From Avena insularis (taxonomy: Eukaryota; Streptophyta; Magnoliopsida; Poales; Poaceae), in NCBI GenBank assembly GCA_023614405.1, contig CM042696.1, positions 340,619,211-340,683,210 on the forward strand: a stretch of 64,000 bases of DNA, read 5' to 3'. The notes below the pieces were generated by a model that ran no database searches, was not told where the DNA came from, and was given only the letters and a program-made list of their open reading frames with translations. The position numbers were made by a program, and so were the translations under genes. Below are positions 1-11,941 of this stretch, piece after piece (the first letter of the stretch is position 1; the number at the start of each line of letters is the position of its first letter).

Positions 1-517
1 ACATCGCATTTACATTCAATATTATTGATTGTATATCTTATTGTGTGCTAGTATTAGATACTCGACAGTAGCCTAATAAGATGATCCCTATTAAAAATTA
101 CCAATGATTGTGTTCCCCCTTAGTGTGCACCACCAAGAAATTTCTTCGGTATGAGGCAGCGTCGTGATGATCGGGTGTCAGACATATCTACGTTCGCATA
201 CAATGGGTGTAAGCCATGTTGCACTACGAATACACTAAGGTTGAGTTGGCGAGCCTAGCATGTATAGACATGGCCAAGGAACACGGATGGTCAAAAGATC
301 GAGCACAAGCCGCATGAATGATGTGACCGACATTTAGCATCCACCCTAGAACCCATATTGATGGTCGTGACGATCGGGGGAGATGTGGGGAAAAGGGGTC
401 GTGTTATCGCTAGGACCCTTTAGGGGATAGGTTTTTGCTTAGTGCAGTTATTATATCAACTCATTTAATTATAAACTTAGTCTAAATTTATTTTTGCAAT
501 TATAAATGTAGAAAAAA
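1..517 (+). other. Copia leader, non-coding
   Basis: Sequence upstream of the gag-like ORF. The primer-binding site and 5' LTR lie left of the window. I see no ORF or recognisable motif in this stretch. Confidence 0.5.
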
Positions 518-1179
518 ATGGTTCTCCCCAATGCTACCTTCCCTATTGACGATTGGTTAAATGAAGAGAAGCTCAGACTAGACGGATCAAACTTCTCTAT
601 GTGGGTTACGCGTCTCCACGTTCTCCTTACCAAGAATTACGTGGTCGACTATATACTCAACGAGATGGATTTGGATCAGCCTAGTGACTTAGAGACCCCA
701 GAGCAGCGGTGAGACCGCTATTACCATCGTGAGATGGCCACCTTCATATCAGTAACGATGCGTTTCAGGATGGTGGATGAGATGTGGACAGTTGTGGGTA
801 ATGGTACAGCTTAGGACAAATTTTGTGGAACAAGCACGCATATGGGAGCATGAGCTGATGGGAGACTTCCTGTCCATTAAGATGGAGGACAATTCTTCAC
901 TTGATGACCACTTGGAGTGCATGCATGATGCATACATGAGGCCTACATACTTCCTGGATAGCTGGATGATGAGCTCTTTTGCAAATGTCAGTGTGCTGCG
1001 GTTGCTGCTACCAAGCACATGTCAGGAGTTGCATCATGAGTGGTGATACGGAAACATTGGATTTCCAAGAGTTCATATTACGTTTCAGGAACGTAAAGGT
1101 TGAACCAATCACCGGAGAGGTCATCGATAATGAAGGTATATATTTGATATACAGTTTTATAAATGTTATAATCTTGTAA
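518..1179 (+). pseudogene. Copia gag remnant, frameshifted
   Basis: Gag of Copia elements packages the RNA and forms the particle. The first segment (518-712, 64 codons) has the typical N-terminal pattern LDGSNFSMWVTRLHVLL followed by a hydrophobic patch. It is continued in another frame by 777-1046 (FVEQARIWEHELMGDFLSIKM, then a leucine-rich stretch) and in a third frame to about 1179. Together these follow the order of a Copia-type (UBN2-like) gag core, about 200 residues, but at least two frame changes break it and no CCHC zinc knuckle follows. GT at about 1136 and AG at about 1232 could flank an intron, since a short reading frame resumes after it, but this is weak. Gag assignment is by pattern; I could not search a database. 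Confidence 0.6.
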
Positions 1180-1339
1180 ACACATGTTGAAGTGTTAAGT
1201 ATATTTGATACTTGTTCTGTTTTGCTGAAAACAGGTCCTTCTGCATGAGAGGTGCTTGCTAGAGAGGAGGTGACATTGCGTGTTGATGGCGAGCATGATG
1301 ATGATGGTCGATGACACTCTCCCTCGACATTTATCACTT

Positions 1340-4097
1340 AGTTTATTGTTTTAGGATGATTATTGTAATCGATAGATCGTGAACTTCATTAGTGTGTCTC
1401 ACACTTTGTGAGACGGTTATTCATATGATTTTGTAACAAAACAGTTGTTCCACTTTTATTCATAATTTATATTCGTGTTCATACCTTGTTCGATTATATG
1501 TGAATTATCTTTGTTGTTGAAACTAACTGATAATACATGAACATTTGTAAAATATTGAAATGCCTTGAAATTACCCAATGATATATTCATTAATGAATGA
1601 AACCATTGTTTAAATTCAAAGTTATATTGATAATATTTGAAAGACACTTGTATTCTTGTCACATATGAATCATGCCTAAGTTCGGCAAAATAACTTAAAC
1701 ACCGTGTATTACATGAATAAAAAGTGTTTGATGAATTGTTAAAAGAGAATACATATTTGATGTATTGTAGTTTAAGGAAATGGTGATTATCAATATATGA
1801 TTGTTTAAATTCTATAAAGATGTTTACCAAAGGAAACATGAGTATGAAACTATTTGATATGATCAAACTATTTCATCAACAAAGGGTATTGAAGATAAAA
1901 GAGAATCTAATTACTATGATCAATAGTAATGAAATTCGAAATTATAAGAATGGCATAAAAAAAATTGTGGAATGCAATGCGTTTGAAATGTCAAAATGCA
2001 AAGCATCACAATATGATATTAGATATCAAAGTGGGTGAATAGATGGCGCCAAATAAATCGTTGTAGTGTAGATGTGGAGACCATTAGTTAGAAATAGTTA
2101 GCACTCAATTAGAATATATGGTGGACAATCTGAATTCATGAGATCGGTGCCATATATTGTATGGATTGTCGTGGAAGTTTTGGGGTTATTCGATATAACC
2201 AAAACAATAGCGAATAAGTCCTTATAGAGTATTCATTGGAAATTATGAATAAAATAGCCATAGCTAGAACCAAAAGGAGAGCAAAACTAGTATTGCTTGG
2301 ATTTTGGTGCATTCTCGAGAAAGTTCGTATTTAGTGATATTTCTCGATTATGGAGCCAATGGAAGATAGTGAAAAACATGATGAGGATTCAAAACCCTGC
2401 ATCAGAGTGTTGAGAAGAGCAACCGAATGCTTTCGTGGAGAATTCTCTTCACAAAGGAAGGAATCAATGATAGTGATCATTGTGTTTTCCCCGCTGGTGT
2501 TTTCACTACATAAAGTAGGATTCAAAATGCAGCCCATATCTGGTATGGAGACATTTGTGAATCATTTGTCATGATTACCGGAATATGACATACCTACGAA
2601 CTACTAAGGAAATAATGGTAAACTAGAATTATGAGAAATCCTAGAGGCAAAATTCAATTAAGTTTGGAAAGCAATTCGTTGTTGAATCGTGCAAGTAAAG
2701 GAGTTACTTGAATTTTCCCAAATGACTGAAAAGCCATAGTGGAAAAGGGAGGTGAATGACAAAAGCACAATTTGTTATGAGTAATGTATTGGACAAATTC
2801 AAATGAATTTGATTCATGTGTGTTAAAAGTCTAGTGGATTTAAAACTAGTAAGGTATCTCATAGTAAATATCTCAGTTTGATAATTTATCAAAGGATTTT
2901 GAAATCGTTCAAAATAGTGATTGCATATGCAATTTGCATGAAATTGAGTTGGAGCTATGAAGGTCTTCCTAAATCAATATGTGAATAACATATTTTTGAG
3001 TGGGAGCAATATAAGTCTTGAACTCAAATGTGTCGGGGCCACATTTTGAGTGGGAGCAATATAAGTCTCAAATTCAAATATATAGGAACATATGTTGAGT
3101 AAGAGTAGTGACTCATACTCAAATATGTTGGGAACATATTTTGAGTGGGAGCTTAGAGGAGTGATTCTTAAGTTTGTATACGACACATTAAGAATAAAAT
3201 TGCAAGTAATGATAAATAATGATTTACAAGGAGTAGAAGTTGATAATAAGTATATTGCGATATTATGCAGTATTCCTTAAAGGATTCTAAAAAGAGTTTC
3301 AGAATAAAAGTTAATTAAGGAACTAGTCCTTGGTAACTCAAATTAGGAATAGAATTAAGTCTAACATCAATGGTTGAAAGAAATAAAAGGATGATCATCA
3401 TCCACTATGTTGAGAAATAGATCTATCTTAGAAAACCATGATGATAACTTAACATAATATATTATCCAAGAAGGAACGTTTGAAAATTCATTAAGTTTGA
3501 ATCACGAAATGTTGAGCTAAGTTAGTCCACAGTGTCTAATAGAGAACTATAGACATGTTTTCCAAATCCATAAAGGATGGAATATCTTATAGCATAAAGG
3601 GTTATGTTATAAGGGAATATGTTGGAAACTCCTGTATCGATAATACCGACTAAAGTCAAGTAGGAAGCAAGGTGAACAAAACATCAAAAGTTGCATAGGG
3701 TGCACTAGTGTTTTGATAATTACATTTATAATACATAAGGGTACCATCTAAGGTGATGTATAATGTTATGGCAGGGCAAGTTCGGTTTTAACATAGAATG
3801 ATGTGTCCCAGGGCATAGTGCCCATGAGAAAGCCATCGAGGTTGATCTAACGTCACTGTAGGCCCCTAGAATCCGGCCTCGTTCTACTGCCATAACAACG
3901 ATGCATACACAAAGATGTTATCATATGATGATAAAGTATTAAAGTAAAGGTGATATTAGTGAGTTGCAAAGGATTTGGGACTATAAAGTACAGACCCAAG
4001 ACTCAACCTCTTCCATGAGCAAGCATGTTCACGGTACCAGGATATATGGTGCCAATGATTAAGAACAAATGCAGGTAGTTTATTTGTACTCTAGTGC
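1340..4097 (+). other. Non-coding interior of the Copia element
   Basis: About 2.8 kb, AT-rich, with stops in all frames. No RT, integrase or RNase H motif was found on either strand. Apart from the short tandem repeat at 2988-3155 I see no structure. In an autonomous relative this space would hold pol. Confidence 0.6.
2988..3155 (+). repeat. Tandem repeat of about 50 bp with polypurine-like core
   Basis: Four units start near 2988, 3039, 3088 and 3134 (spacing 51, 49, 46). Three contain TTTTGAGTGGGAGC and the third reads TGTTGAGTAAGAG. The GAGTGGGAG core resembles the element's own polypurine tract at 4098-4108 (AAGTGGGAGAC). Confidence 0.75.
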
Positions 4098-4108
4098 AAG
4101 TGGGAGAC
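4098..4108 (+). other. Polypurine tract of the Copia element
   Basis: AAGTGGGAGAC lies directly before the LTR start TGTTGG. This is the position and composition expected for the plus-strand primer of reverse transcription. Confidence 0.8.
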
Positions 4109-4863
4109 TGTTGGAAATATGCCCTAGAGACAAATAGTAATAAGGATTATTATCATATTTCATAAAGTTTATGATTAAGTTTTATATCATGCTATAATTC
4201 TATTGAAAGGAAACGTCAATACACGTGTGATATTTAAACAACCAGGAGTTCCTGGTGAAACTCTAGTTGCTGGTTCATTGGTCAACTGATGATCAAGGTT
4301 TCCTGATCATGTGGAATTTATGCTAGTTGGACATGGAGTTAACTCTTTCTGAGAATGAGATGATGAACCAATACCCAACCTAAACATCGTGACCCGATCA
4401 TGTCACGAAGTTTAAGTTATGATGATTAGAATATACCTCATAGACTATTCCTTAGACCGTGAGACTATATCAATCACTGTCTCTCGAGAGTTCTTAGATA
4501 GCATCAAACGTCACTTTTGACTGAGTGATCATAAAGGTGTGTTCAGGTATTCGGAGGAACCGTAGAGGCAATATATGTCAAGAGCAGGATTTGTCCATCC
4601 GCGTGACGGAAAGATACTCAAGGGCCCACTCAGAGAAGTTGTATCTAATAGCTGCGCAGCGTGTGATTTGATCATAGGGATATCAGTTGTCGAAACAAGT
4701 CAAGTAGCATTTTTTGGTAACGAGATTGAATACGACATGGTGATGTCATTGATCAGATCTCGGTAATGCAAGTATCGGGAGACAAAAGGAATAAGACGCG
4801 ACTGTCCCGGTTCAAACAACGAATTCGTGGAATGCATAGGGGTCACATGGCCATACATGTCCG

Positions 4864-6151
4864 TGATGGCTGTGAAATATAGCGATCTACACCCACATTT
4901 AAACTGGATATTATTCATATTTTTTATGAAATATCTCTCTAAACCCTGCCACTAATGCCTAATGATCAAAGGGGTATGCAATCCTTTCTTTCTATTTTTC
5001 CCTGCGCAAATAATGACGTTTGATGATGGGAATCACAATATTAAAGTCAAAGATACGAGATTTCAAACAACCAGAAGAAACCATGAGTCATGAAGTGGAG
5101 ACAGACGCTTTAAAGACCAACTATATGACATAAATAAAATTCATGCCGTATAGTTCTGGTGGTATAGTTGCCATCGACACCGCTAGGTCAAATAGAACAA
5201 CTTTCGTGAAGGGACCCCTATATAAAGAGGCCTCGGGCGACGAGAAACGGAGATCTTTTAGATCATCAGCCACCCCTACAACTCCATCCGCAACACCGAT
5301 GAGCCGCCAGAGGAATAGACTTAGATCTAATCTCCAAACCCTTCTCCATCACCATAGCCATATTCCACCACTTGCAATAGAAGATCTCATCTACGATTAG
5401 CAACATTGTAAGACTATTTGCTATCAATCTCATGATTTCCATTATGATGTTTATGATTGTTGATCGCATCTCTATGTGTGAGTAATTCTCCATGGGTTAA
5501 GGGCTTTAGCCTAGTCGTGTAGCTTTTGTGCATGTTATTTATCATAGATGGGATCATGTATTAGTTTGTATGAAATTATGATTATTGTATCCTCTCTTTC
5601 CTCAATCCAAGGAATTGTCACGTACCCAAGAACCTGAGGATTGAGCCAGGTATAGGGAGTATGAGTAATGACTAATATGCAGGTTGGGAACCCTAGTGAC
5701 AGAAGGGGTAGTACGGCTGTATTTGAGGGATTTACTTGGGATTGACGGTGATGTCACTATGCATATCATTAGTTCTTTCTTCTATGGATGATACTAGTAG
5801 GTTATTGATATAAGCGGTTGTAGAGGCAATATCAATTATGGATGCACTGCTCACATATAATTTATCTTGCTCTAACAATTACATGCATACTTTATTATTA
5901 TCTTTTATTCCCATCAGATGTTTTGCACATCTACAGGTGAAACCGAATGCCCTAGGCCCTCTCTCTCCATCATCGACAACAACAAAAGACAGCAAACTCT
6001 TGGTTCGGTAAAACACAAAAAGAATTCTAAAACTCCCAAAGGTCCATTAAAGTAACTTCACTATACTTTCTGCTTTCCTAGGATTCGATAAACCTAGGTC
6101 TACTAGGGAAAAAGAGTTATACTACTTATGTAATCCAGATTGAAGGTATCA
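4864..6151 (+). mobile_element. Solo LTR of the element-B family (Athila-type Gypsy)
   Basis: A single 1,288-bp LTR beginning TGATGGCTGTGAAATAT and ending GAAGGTATCA. It is homologous along its length to the two LTRs of element B (22338 onward and 53193-54430) but clearly more diverged. It is flanked by GTCCG (4859-4863) and GTCCC (6152-6156), a 5-bp TSD with one mismatch. It keeps the TATA box (TATATAAA, 5219-5226) and the upstream palindromic CTATA/TATAG motif (5118-5170). A solo LTR usually results from recombination between the two LTRs of a full element. Confidence 0.88.
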
Positions 6152-6621
6152 GTCCCTCTGTCGATCATTGGTCCAGGAGTGTCCCAACCATGTCTGGAGT
6201 GTTCCCGAACCATAGGGTATCACGCTTAAGGGCTTGATGATGCTTAGAGAGTGTTTACCGGATAAGTAGAATCACCAACGAAGAGAAGAGAGAAAACCGG
6301 AGGATGTCCGGAGAGGAGGTGGAAGGTGTTCCATATCCATGGAGATTGAATGATATGTGAATGAATGTTAAATATTGATTTAATCATTTATTCATAATTA
6401 TTTAATAAAAGAAAAAATCAATTAAAGGTCAAAAAGGCTTAATAGGCCAATTCCGGAGGGAGAAGGGCCCATGAGGGAAAGGTAAGAGGAGAGGACGGGG
6501 AGGGGGTGGCCGGCTGGGCCTAGCCCCCCACGCGGGGCCCACCAAGGCCGGCCGGTGGGTGCCCCCCTCTCCCTCCTTTAGTCCCACCCCGGGACTTTGA
6601 GGGAGGTAGTACCTCCCCTCC

Positions 6622-6630
6622 TATATATAG
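6622..6630 (+). promoter_or_regulatory. TATA-like box of the Copia LTR
   Basis: TATATATAG within CTCCTATATATAGTGGGG, in the second half of the LTR where the U3 promoter of BARE-like LTRs is expected. Inferred from sequence only. Confidence 0.5.
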
Positions 6631-7139
6631 TGGGGTATTTTGACCAGAAAATACACAAAATATTTAATAAAGGTTTTCCCACTTTCAGGGAGACCTCCAA
6701 TTGATATTTCTCTCTCTCTCCCGTGACTGTGGTCCCAAGTTTAGACTGCGCGAACGAGTGACATCTTCACCACGGAGCACCGTCGTGCTACGAGATTCGG
6801 ATCCAGGAGCTCTATTTCCGCAACTTCTGCTGGATCAAGGAAGCGGGAGTCATCGCCAGGCACCGGACGTGTGTAACTCCCTGCGAGGTGTCGCACTTGA
6901 GGCACTAGGAGTCGTTGGAGCCACAGGAGCGCAAGGACTTCATCATGACCTTGAGGTCGGCTTTGGCTCGTCTATATCAACCACGCTCTCCTGAGAGTTG
7001 ACAATGCTTTTCGGCCTTCAAGGGTAAGTTCACGAAAAGCCCATCCTGTTACTGCATTACTAATAGATAGGTCCTAGCAACATCAGGTGTTCAGAGGCAT
7101 AGGGTAAAATTTTATGGTTTTCATACACGAACCCCTACA

Positions 7140-8873
7140 AATACATGCAAGCAATCAAGGGAACCATCAACACAAGGCATACACTAACCAATACCATACA
7201 ACAAACAAACATACAACACAATACTCACTTCAGTAGGTATTGATGGATTGAGTTTAATGCAATTGGAAATAATGGAAATGCCTTGGTGGAAATCCCCTTA
7301 TGATTCAATTGCCAACAACCACCTAACAAGGGGGTTTTGAACTAGGGCTTGAGTAAGTATTAAATCCATGTGCAAAAATGATATATTCAGATAGGTAATT
7401 AAAAAGCGAAACCAACAAAAGTGGTTTCACTATTTTATCATTTGTCTTTAATTTACTATGAATTTTCTAGTGATAAAAGCTCTAGTTTTAGGAAATAATT
7501 CACCAGAAAAGATTTATGGTTCCAAAAATTATTTCCTTGGATTTTTATGTGGAGTTTTGAATACTAAATCACTGAGTGCTGGATTCACTTCAAAACAATT
7601 GCCAGAATGCCCTTGGGAAAATCCCAAGTTATTTCTTCATAGTATTTGTCTTGTTCACCAGAATTAAAATACTGGGGGTTTTGATGTAATTCTAGAGGCA
7701 CATGGTAGGTACTTCGAATACCTTTCGGCAGAAATTGGGTTTACTAATTTTGGAGTGGTAAAACTCTTATAGTGATTTATCTATTGAAATAACACTAGAT
7801 AACGATATTTAATTCACTATTATTCAATAGAAGCTCAAACAATACTGGGCTTCTAGGGCTTTTTAGGTATGATGATATAGGAGTACTGAGAGTTGGAATT
7901 TGGTCAAACCCCTTTTTGATTTAGCCTAGGGAAATTCCTAAAGGCATATTTGTCCTGTTTTTGTCGTTTTTTATATAGAAAAAATAGGAACCTTTTTGGG
8001 ATGAGGTCAAGGCTACAAGGTAGGTATACTACAAATATACCCTAGAGAGTTGGAATTACCCCATTTGGTTTTATCAAACTACTAGAAAGAAAGAAATAGT
8101 GAAAAGGACACATTCTGGTATTATTTTTACTATAAAATAACTAGAGATTATTTTGATGCAGCACTTGCTCTGCATGTTTAAGAAAACACTATGTTTCAGA
8201 TAAAAATTTAGAGAGGATTATTTCTAGCCATTTTAATTTTTGTCTTGGTTTAAACCTACAGCAAACCTAGCAGATCTAGAGAAAAAACATTAAATCAAGA
8301 AAAGGGGGTCGAGGGGATACTGGGCCAGAGATCTAGAGGGAGCTAGGCCGCTCCTAGTAGATCTAGCCCACCCAATGAGGAAATGTGCGGGGGAGCGCGG
8401 GATTTGAAGCCCCGAGGTGGTGCCCACCAATTAGCGAGCCGGGAGGGCCGAAGCGGTATCCGTCGTTGTAGGCCGTTGGATCAAAGGGAGATCCACGGTT
8501 GCGGGTCGTCATCCTCTGTGGACATAACAGCGGCGAGGAAATTCCTAATAGGGTTAGAGTGGGTGTGGGGAGGCTCACAGAGCGACGAGAAGATGGCGTG
8601 GTGGTGCTAGGGTGACATGGCGCGACGAGGCTGTTCCGGAGAGGGGCGGCACGGGGCGGTTCGACATCAGTGAGAGGCTCGCACGAGGACGACTGCATGG
8701 TAGCTTCAGGAGCTCTCCAGTGAGGTGGCTCTAGATGTTCCTGAGAAGAGAGGGAGGCATGGTTAGATGCAGTGGATCGAGGGGATCTCGAGAGAGCAAC
8801 ATGCGGAGTGAGAGGCTCTCAAGAGGGATATCTATGCTTGTATCTAGAACAATGGCTGAAGCCCCTTCCTCTC
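7140..8873 (-). repeat. Element D left LTR, block 1
   Basis: Aligns collinearly with 59936 to about 61580 of the right LTR. It begins where the Copia LTR ends and stops at the CTCTC duplication (8869-8873) created by element C. It has about 50 extra bases near 8160-8205 relative to the right LTR. The ORFs seen here are not conserved between copies and are not annotated. Confidence 0.85.
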
Positions 8874-10384
8874 TGATACGTACATTTTGCATCACTATTC
8901 TATATCATAACTTACTGTTATTCATTGATATATTTCATATTAAGAGATGATACTTATGTTATTTCATCTGTTTTTGCATGGTTGATGACTTTTGAGGCAT
9001 GGACCGCCGTAGTCAGGATTCTGATGGAAAAGGTGCTGTTTGGAGGCAAAATTTGCGAAGATCAGAAAATCCGGGAAAGTATATGGAAAATCCTATTTTG
9101 CCATAAGATGAAGACTGCCAGAAGGAGGAGTGGAGATGGGCCACAGAGGGCCCACACCACCCCCTGGCGCGGGCCACCCTGGTCCATGCCACCAGGTGGT
9201 GTGGCCGCCCTGGTCCACCTCTAGGTCTCCCCTCTAGCGTATATTATCTCCACGGAACCCTAATACCTGGGGGCGACCACAGAAAGATTCTGCCACCTCT
9301 GCGGGGCGGAAAACACCGAGAGAGAAAGATCTCTCCGGCAGACAGATTTATTCTGGGGGAATTCGTTCCCGGAGAGGGGAGATCGTCGCCATCCACACCA
9401 CCATCAAGCTAGACTTCATCAGGATCATCAGCATCATCACCACCATCATCTCCACCAGCACCCTCATCACCATTTCCATATCGCTGTAACAATTGTGTTG
9501 AATCTTACATAGTTCTTAGGGGAACTTTCCCGGCGTTGATTACTCTTTGTAGTTGATGCTATTGAGTGAACCGTTGAATTATTGTTTATGTTCATCTTGT
9601 CATACATCATTATTCCATCTCTGATCATAATCCATATGATGTCTTGTGAGTAGTTAGTTTTGTTCTTGAGGACATGGGAGAAGTCATGTTGTTAGTAGTG
9701 GAATTGTGTTGAGAAAGATTCAATGGTTTGATATTTAAGTTGTCGTGTACTTCTTCTAGTGGTGTCATGTGAACATCGACTACATGACACTTGACGTATA
9801 TGGGCCTAGGGGAATGCATTGTGTATTTGGCTACTAATCGTAGGAGTTGCCGGAGTGACAGAAACCTGAACCCCCGTTAGGAAACCATTGCACAAGGGAC
9901 GTCAGGGTCTTAGAGTTTAAAGTTGTGGTTAGGTTTCTACCTTAATTACTTTCTTGTACTTACGGATGTTTGCAAGGGGTACAATCACAAGTATGTATTA
10001 GTCCTAGGAAGGTCGGTACATTAGCACAGGTTCACCCACACAACACTTAGCAAGCTAAAGAAGATTAATCGACTATACGAAGCGAAAGCACTTGACAGAA
10101 TTCCCATGTGTCCTCGAGAACGTTTGGTCATCTTAAGTAATACAACCGGCTTGTCCTTTGCTGAATAAAGGATTGGGCCACTTGTTGCATTTATTCTTAT
10201 TGTCTTTTATTTACTCGTACTTTATTTACTTGCATTATCAAAAAACCCTAAAAATATGTTTGCTAAGTATTTGTAGAGAATTCTTGATCCATACCACTAG
10301 CCAGCACCTTCTGCTCCTCGTTGGGATTGACACTCTTACTTATCGAAAATACTGCGATACACCCCCTATACTTGTGGGTCATCA
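8874..10384 (+). repeat. Element C 5' LTR
   Basis: 1,511 bp, TGATACG...GGTCATCA. It contains the U3 palindrome at 9153-9203 and a TATA-like TATATTAT at 9240-9247. Trinucleotide (CAT/CAC)-rich sequence lies near 9415-9470. Confidence 0.92.
9153..9247 (+). promoter_or_regulatory. LTR promoter of C: imperfect palindrome plus TATA-like box
   Basis: Left arm CACACCACCCCCTGGCGCG (9153-9171) and right arm at 9185-9203 pair with few mismatches across a short loop. TATATTAT follows about 37 bp later. The 3' LTR carries a better-preserved copy at 15692-15790. The same palindrome occurs again inside the element before ORF2. Confidence 0.6.
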
Positions 10385-10395
10385 AGACTATTTTC

Positions 10396-10413
10396 TGGCG
10401 CCGTTGCCGGGGA
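10396..10413 (+). other. Primer-binding site of C (tRNA-Asp)
   Basis: TGGCGCCGTTGCCGGGGA begins 12 bases after the 5' LTR end. It is complementary to the 3' end of plant tRNA-Asp, the usual primer for Athila/Tat-type elements. Confidence 0.88.
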
Positions 10414-10498
10414 GTTAAGCGCTATTGGAGGGTTGAACTGGTAAATGAAACCTCTACTGTGATTATTGTTTACTTCTGTTAGTTGCTTTATTTTCAAT

Positions 10499-11941
10499 AT
10501 GGATAATTCGCTGAGTTTCTTATTTCGTAATGCTACTACCACTGCTAAGGTAGTAGATGAACCACCACCTGCTGAGAATGATACTTTTAAAATACCTACA
10601 AGAATTATTGATCGTGTTATCGATAACTACTATGTTGGGGATGGAACTGTCCATCCCGGTGATCATTTACTCTTTATACATGAATTATGCGGGTTGTTCA
10701 AGTGTGTAGGTATTACTACAGATCAAGTTAAGAAGAAGTTATTCTCATTATCACTAAAAGGAAGAGCTGAGGAATGGTATAAGCTGCTGAAGAATGGTCA
10801 AGCTCTTGAATGGGAGGAAATAGTGCCTCTCTTTTATTCAAAGTTTTATCCTCCTAGTGAGATTCATAAAGATCAGAATCAAATATACAACTTTTGGCCT
10901 CTTGATGGAGAGAGTACAACTCAAGCTTGGGGGAGATTGAAGTTACTAATGCTCAAATGTCCCATTCATGATCTCCCCAACAATATTATTATAAATAACT
11001 TTTATGCAAGGCTTTCTCTTCATGATAAGGATTTATTGGATGCCTCTTGTGCTGGATCATTCACTCGTATGGAAGAAGAAGCTAAATGGGATCTTCTGGA
11101 CTGTATTCAAGATAATGCTGAAGCATGGGAGAATGATAAAGGAAGAAAGTCAGGTATAAATTATGATTATGAATGCATTGAATATTTTATGGGAACTGAT
11201 GATTTTCAAAATATTAAAAATGCTTATGGTCTAGACTCTCAAGCTATTGCAACTTATTTTAAGGATTTTTCTTCCTACATTGAAGTGCCTAAAAAGAGGT
11301 GGAATAAGTATCATGAACCTTATAAAGATATTGCTAAGAGTGTTCCTACAAGAAACACTGAAGTTTATACTGCTAATCATGTCTTATCTGAACCTTACAT
11401 TGAGAAAATGCCTTTCCCAGTTAAGATAAAGGAACATTCTATGATAGCTAGTATGGTTAATGAAAGTACAAATAAAGCTGTTGAACCTGATAAACAAATG
11501 GATGATGAACCTATAATAGAAAATGTGAAATACTTTGTCACTAAATATGTAGAAGAGGGACACACTCTCCTTGGTAAGGATACCTCTAATATTATTTCAC
11601 AAAGTAGTGCTATGAGGGCTAGTATTCCTGTGTTTTCTGCTAGGATAAGTGATCATTGTTACGATGGCCCTTGTGATAGTTATATTGTTAAGTTTATGCA
11701 TAATGAAAGTTACTATGAGAGAGAGAAAAGTGTTCTTATGTATCTCAATAATATCAAGTTTCCTCGTTTTATGCTGAAAGTTTTTATGTTGCACTTCTTT
11801 TCCCTTCCTATGCTAGCAGTTTCTGGTTTCAACAACTTGTTTGTTTACAAAATTCCCTTGCATAGGAAGTGGGTTAGACTTAAACGTGTGTATTTTTGCT
11901 TTTTAATGCTCTCTTTCACTTCAATTCATACTCCTAAGTGA
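10499..11941 (+). CDS. Athila-type gag protein of element C, open
   Basis: Gag forms the particle that packages element RNA in the cytoplasm. The ORF is open from 10466; the first canonical start giving a plausible N-terminus (MDNSLSF) is ATG at 10499, about 480 codons. Around residues 60-210 it has the Retrotrans_gag pattern: KLFSLSLKGRAEEWYKLL, then a WEEIVPLFYSKFYPP segment, then QAWGRLKLLMLKCP. Unlike many Athila gags it shows no CCHC knuckle and no aspartic-protease DSG/DTG motif downstream. The C-terminus is hydrophobic and ends just before a conserved non-coding block (GGGAGACAACCCAA near 11996). It is the longest undamaged ORF in the window, so C may have been mobile fairly recently with enzymes supplied in trans. 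Confidence 0.82.
   Translation: MDNSLSFLFRNATTTAKVVDEPPPAENDTFKIPTRIIDRVIDNYYVGDGTVHPGDHLLFIHELCGLFKCVGITTDQVKKKLFSLSLKGRAEEWYKLLKNGQALEWEEIVPLFYSKFYPPSEIHKDQNQIYNFWPLDGESTTQAWGRLKLLMLKCPIHDLPNNIIINNFYARLSLHDKDLLDASCAGSFTRMEEEAKWDLLDCIQDNAEAWENDKGRKSGINYDYECIEYFMGTDDFQNIKNAYGLDSQAIATYFKDFSSYIEVPKKRWNKYHEPYKDIAKSVPTRNTEVYTANHVLSEPYIEKMPFPVKIKEHSMIASMVNESTNKAVEPDKQMDDEPIIENVKYFVTKYVEEGHTLLGKDTSNIISQSSAMRASIPVFSARISDHCYDGPCDSYIVKFMHNESYYEREKSVLMYLNNIKFPRFMLKVFMLHFFSLPMLAVSGFNNLFVYKIPLHRKWVRLKRVYFCFLMLSFTSIHTPK

Larger units (their letters stand above)
1..7139 (+). mobile_element. Copia LTR retrotransposon, BARE/Angela-like LTR, right part only
   Basis: The element runs off the left edge of the window. 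What remains is leader, a broken gag, about 2.8 kb of non-coding interior, a polypurine tract and one 3' LTR. The LTR begins TGTTGGAAATATGCCCTAGAG and ends ACCCCTACA, and is about 1,738 bp once a nested solo LTR is removed, which fits the BARE/Angela/WIS group. No protease, integrase, RT or RNase H motif is visible between gag and the LTR, so this is a non-autonomous or heavily deleted copy. It sits in the left LTR of element D: sequence from 7140 (AATACATGCAAG) continues D and aligns with 59936 onward. AATAC at 7140-7144 is the expected right TSD; its partner lies outside the window. The family is judged from LTR sequence recalled from Triticeae elements. Confidence 0.8.
4109..7139 (+). repeat. 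Copia 3' LTR, split by a solo LTR
   Basis: The LTR starts TGTTGGAAATATGCCC and ends CCCCTACA. It is interrupted at 4864-6151 by a Gypsy solo LTR with a near-perfect TSD (GTCCG/GTCCC); without this insert it is about 1,738 bp. A TATA-like box (TATATATAG, 6622-6630) lies in the second segment. The GC-rich stretch at 6470-6600 is part of the LTR, not a gene. Confidence 0.85.

Noticed and set aside
1136..1233. Possible GT-AG intron at the end of the Copia gag remnant
   Set aside because: Borders are plausible but the flanking frames are already broken, so splicing cannot be argued from this copy.
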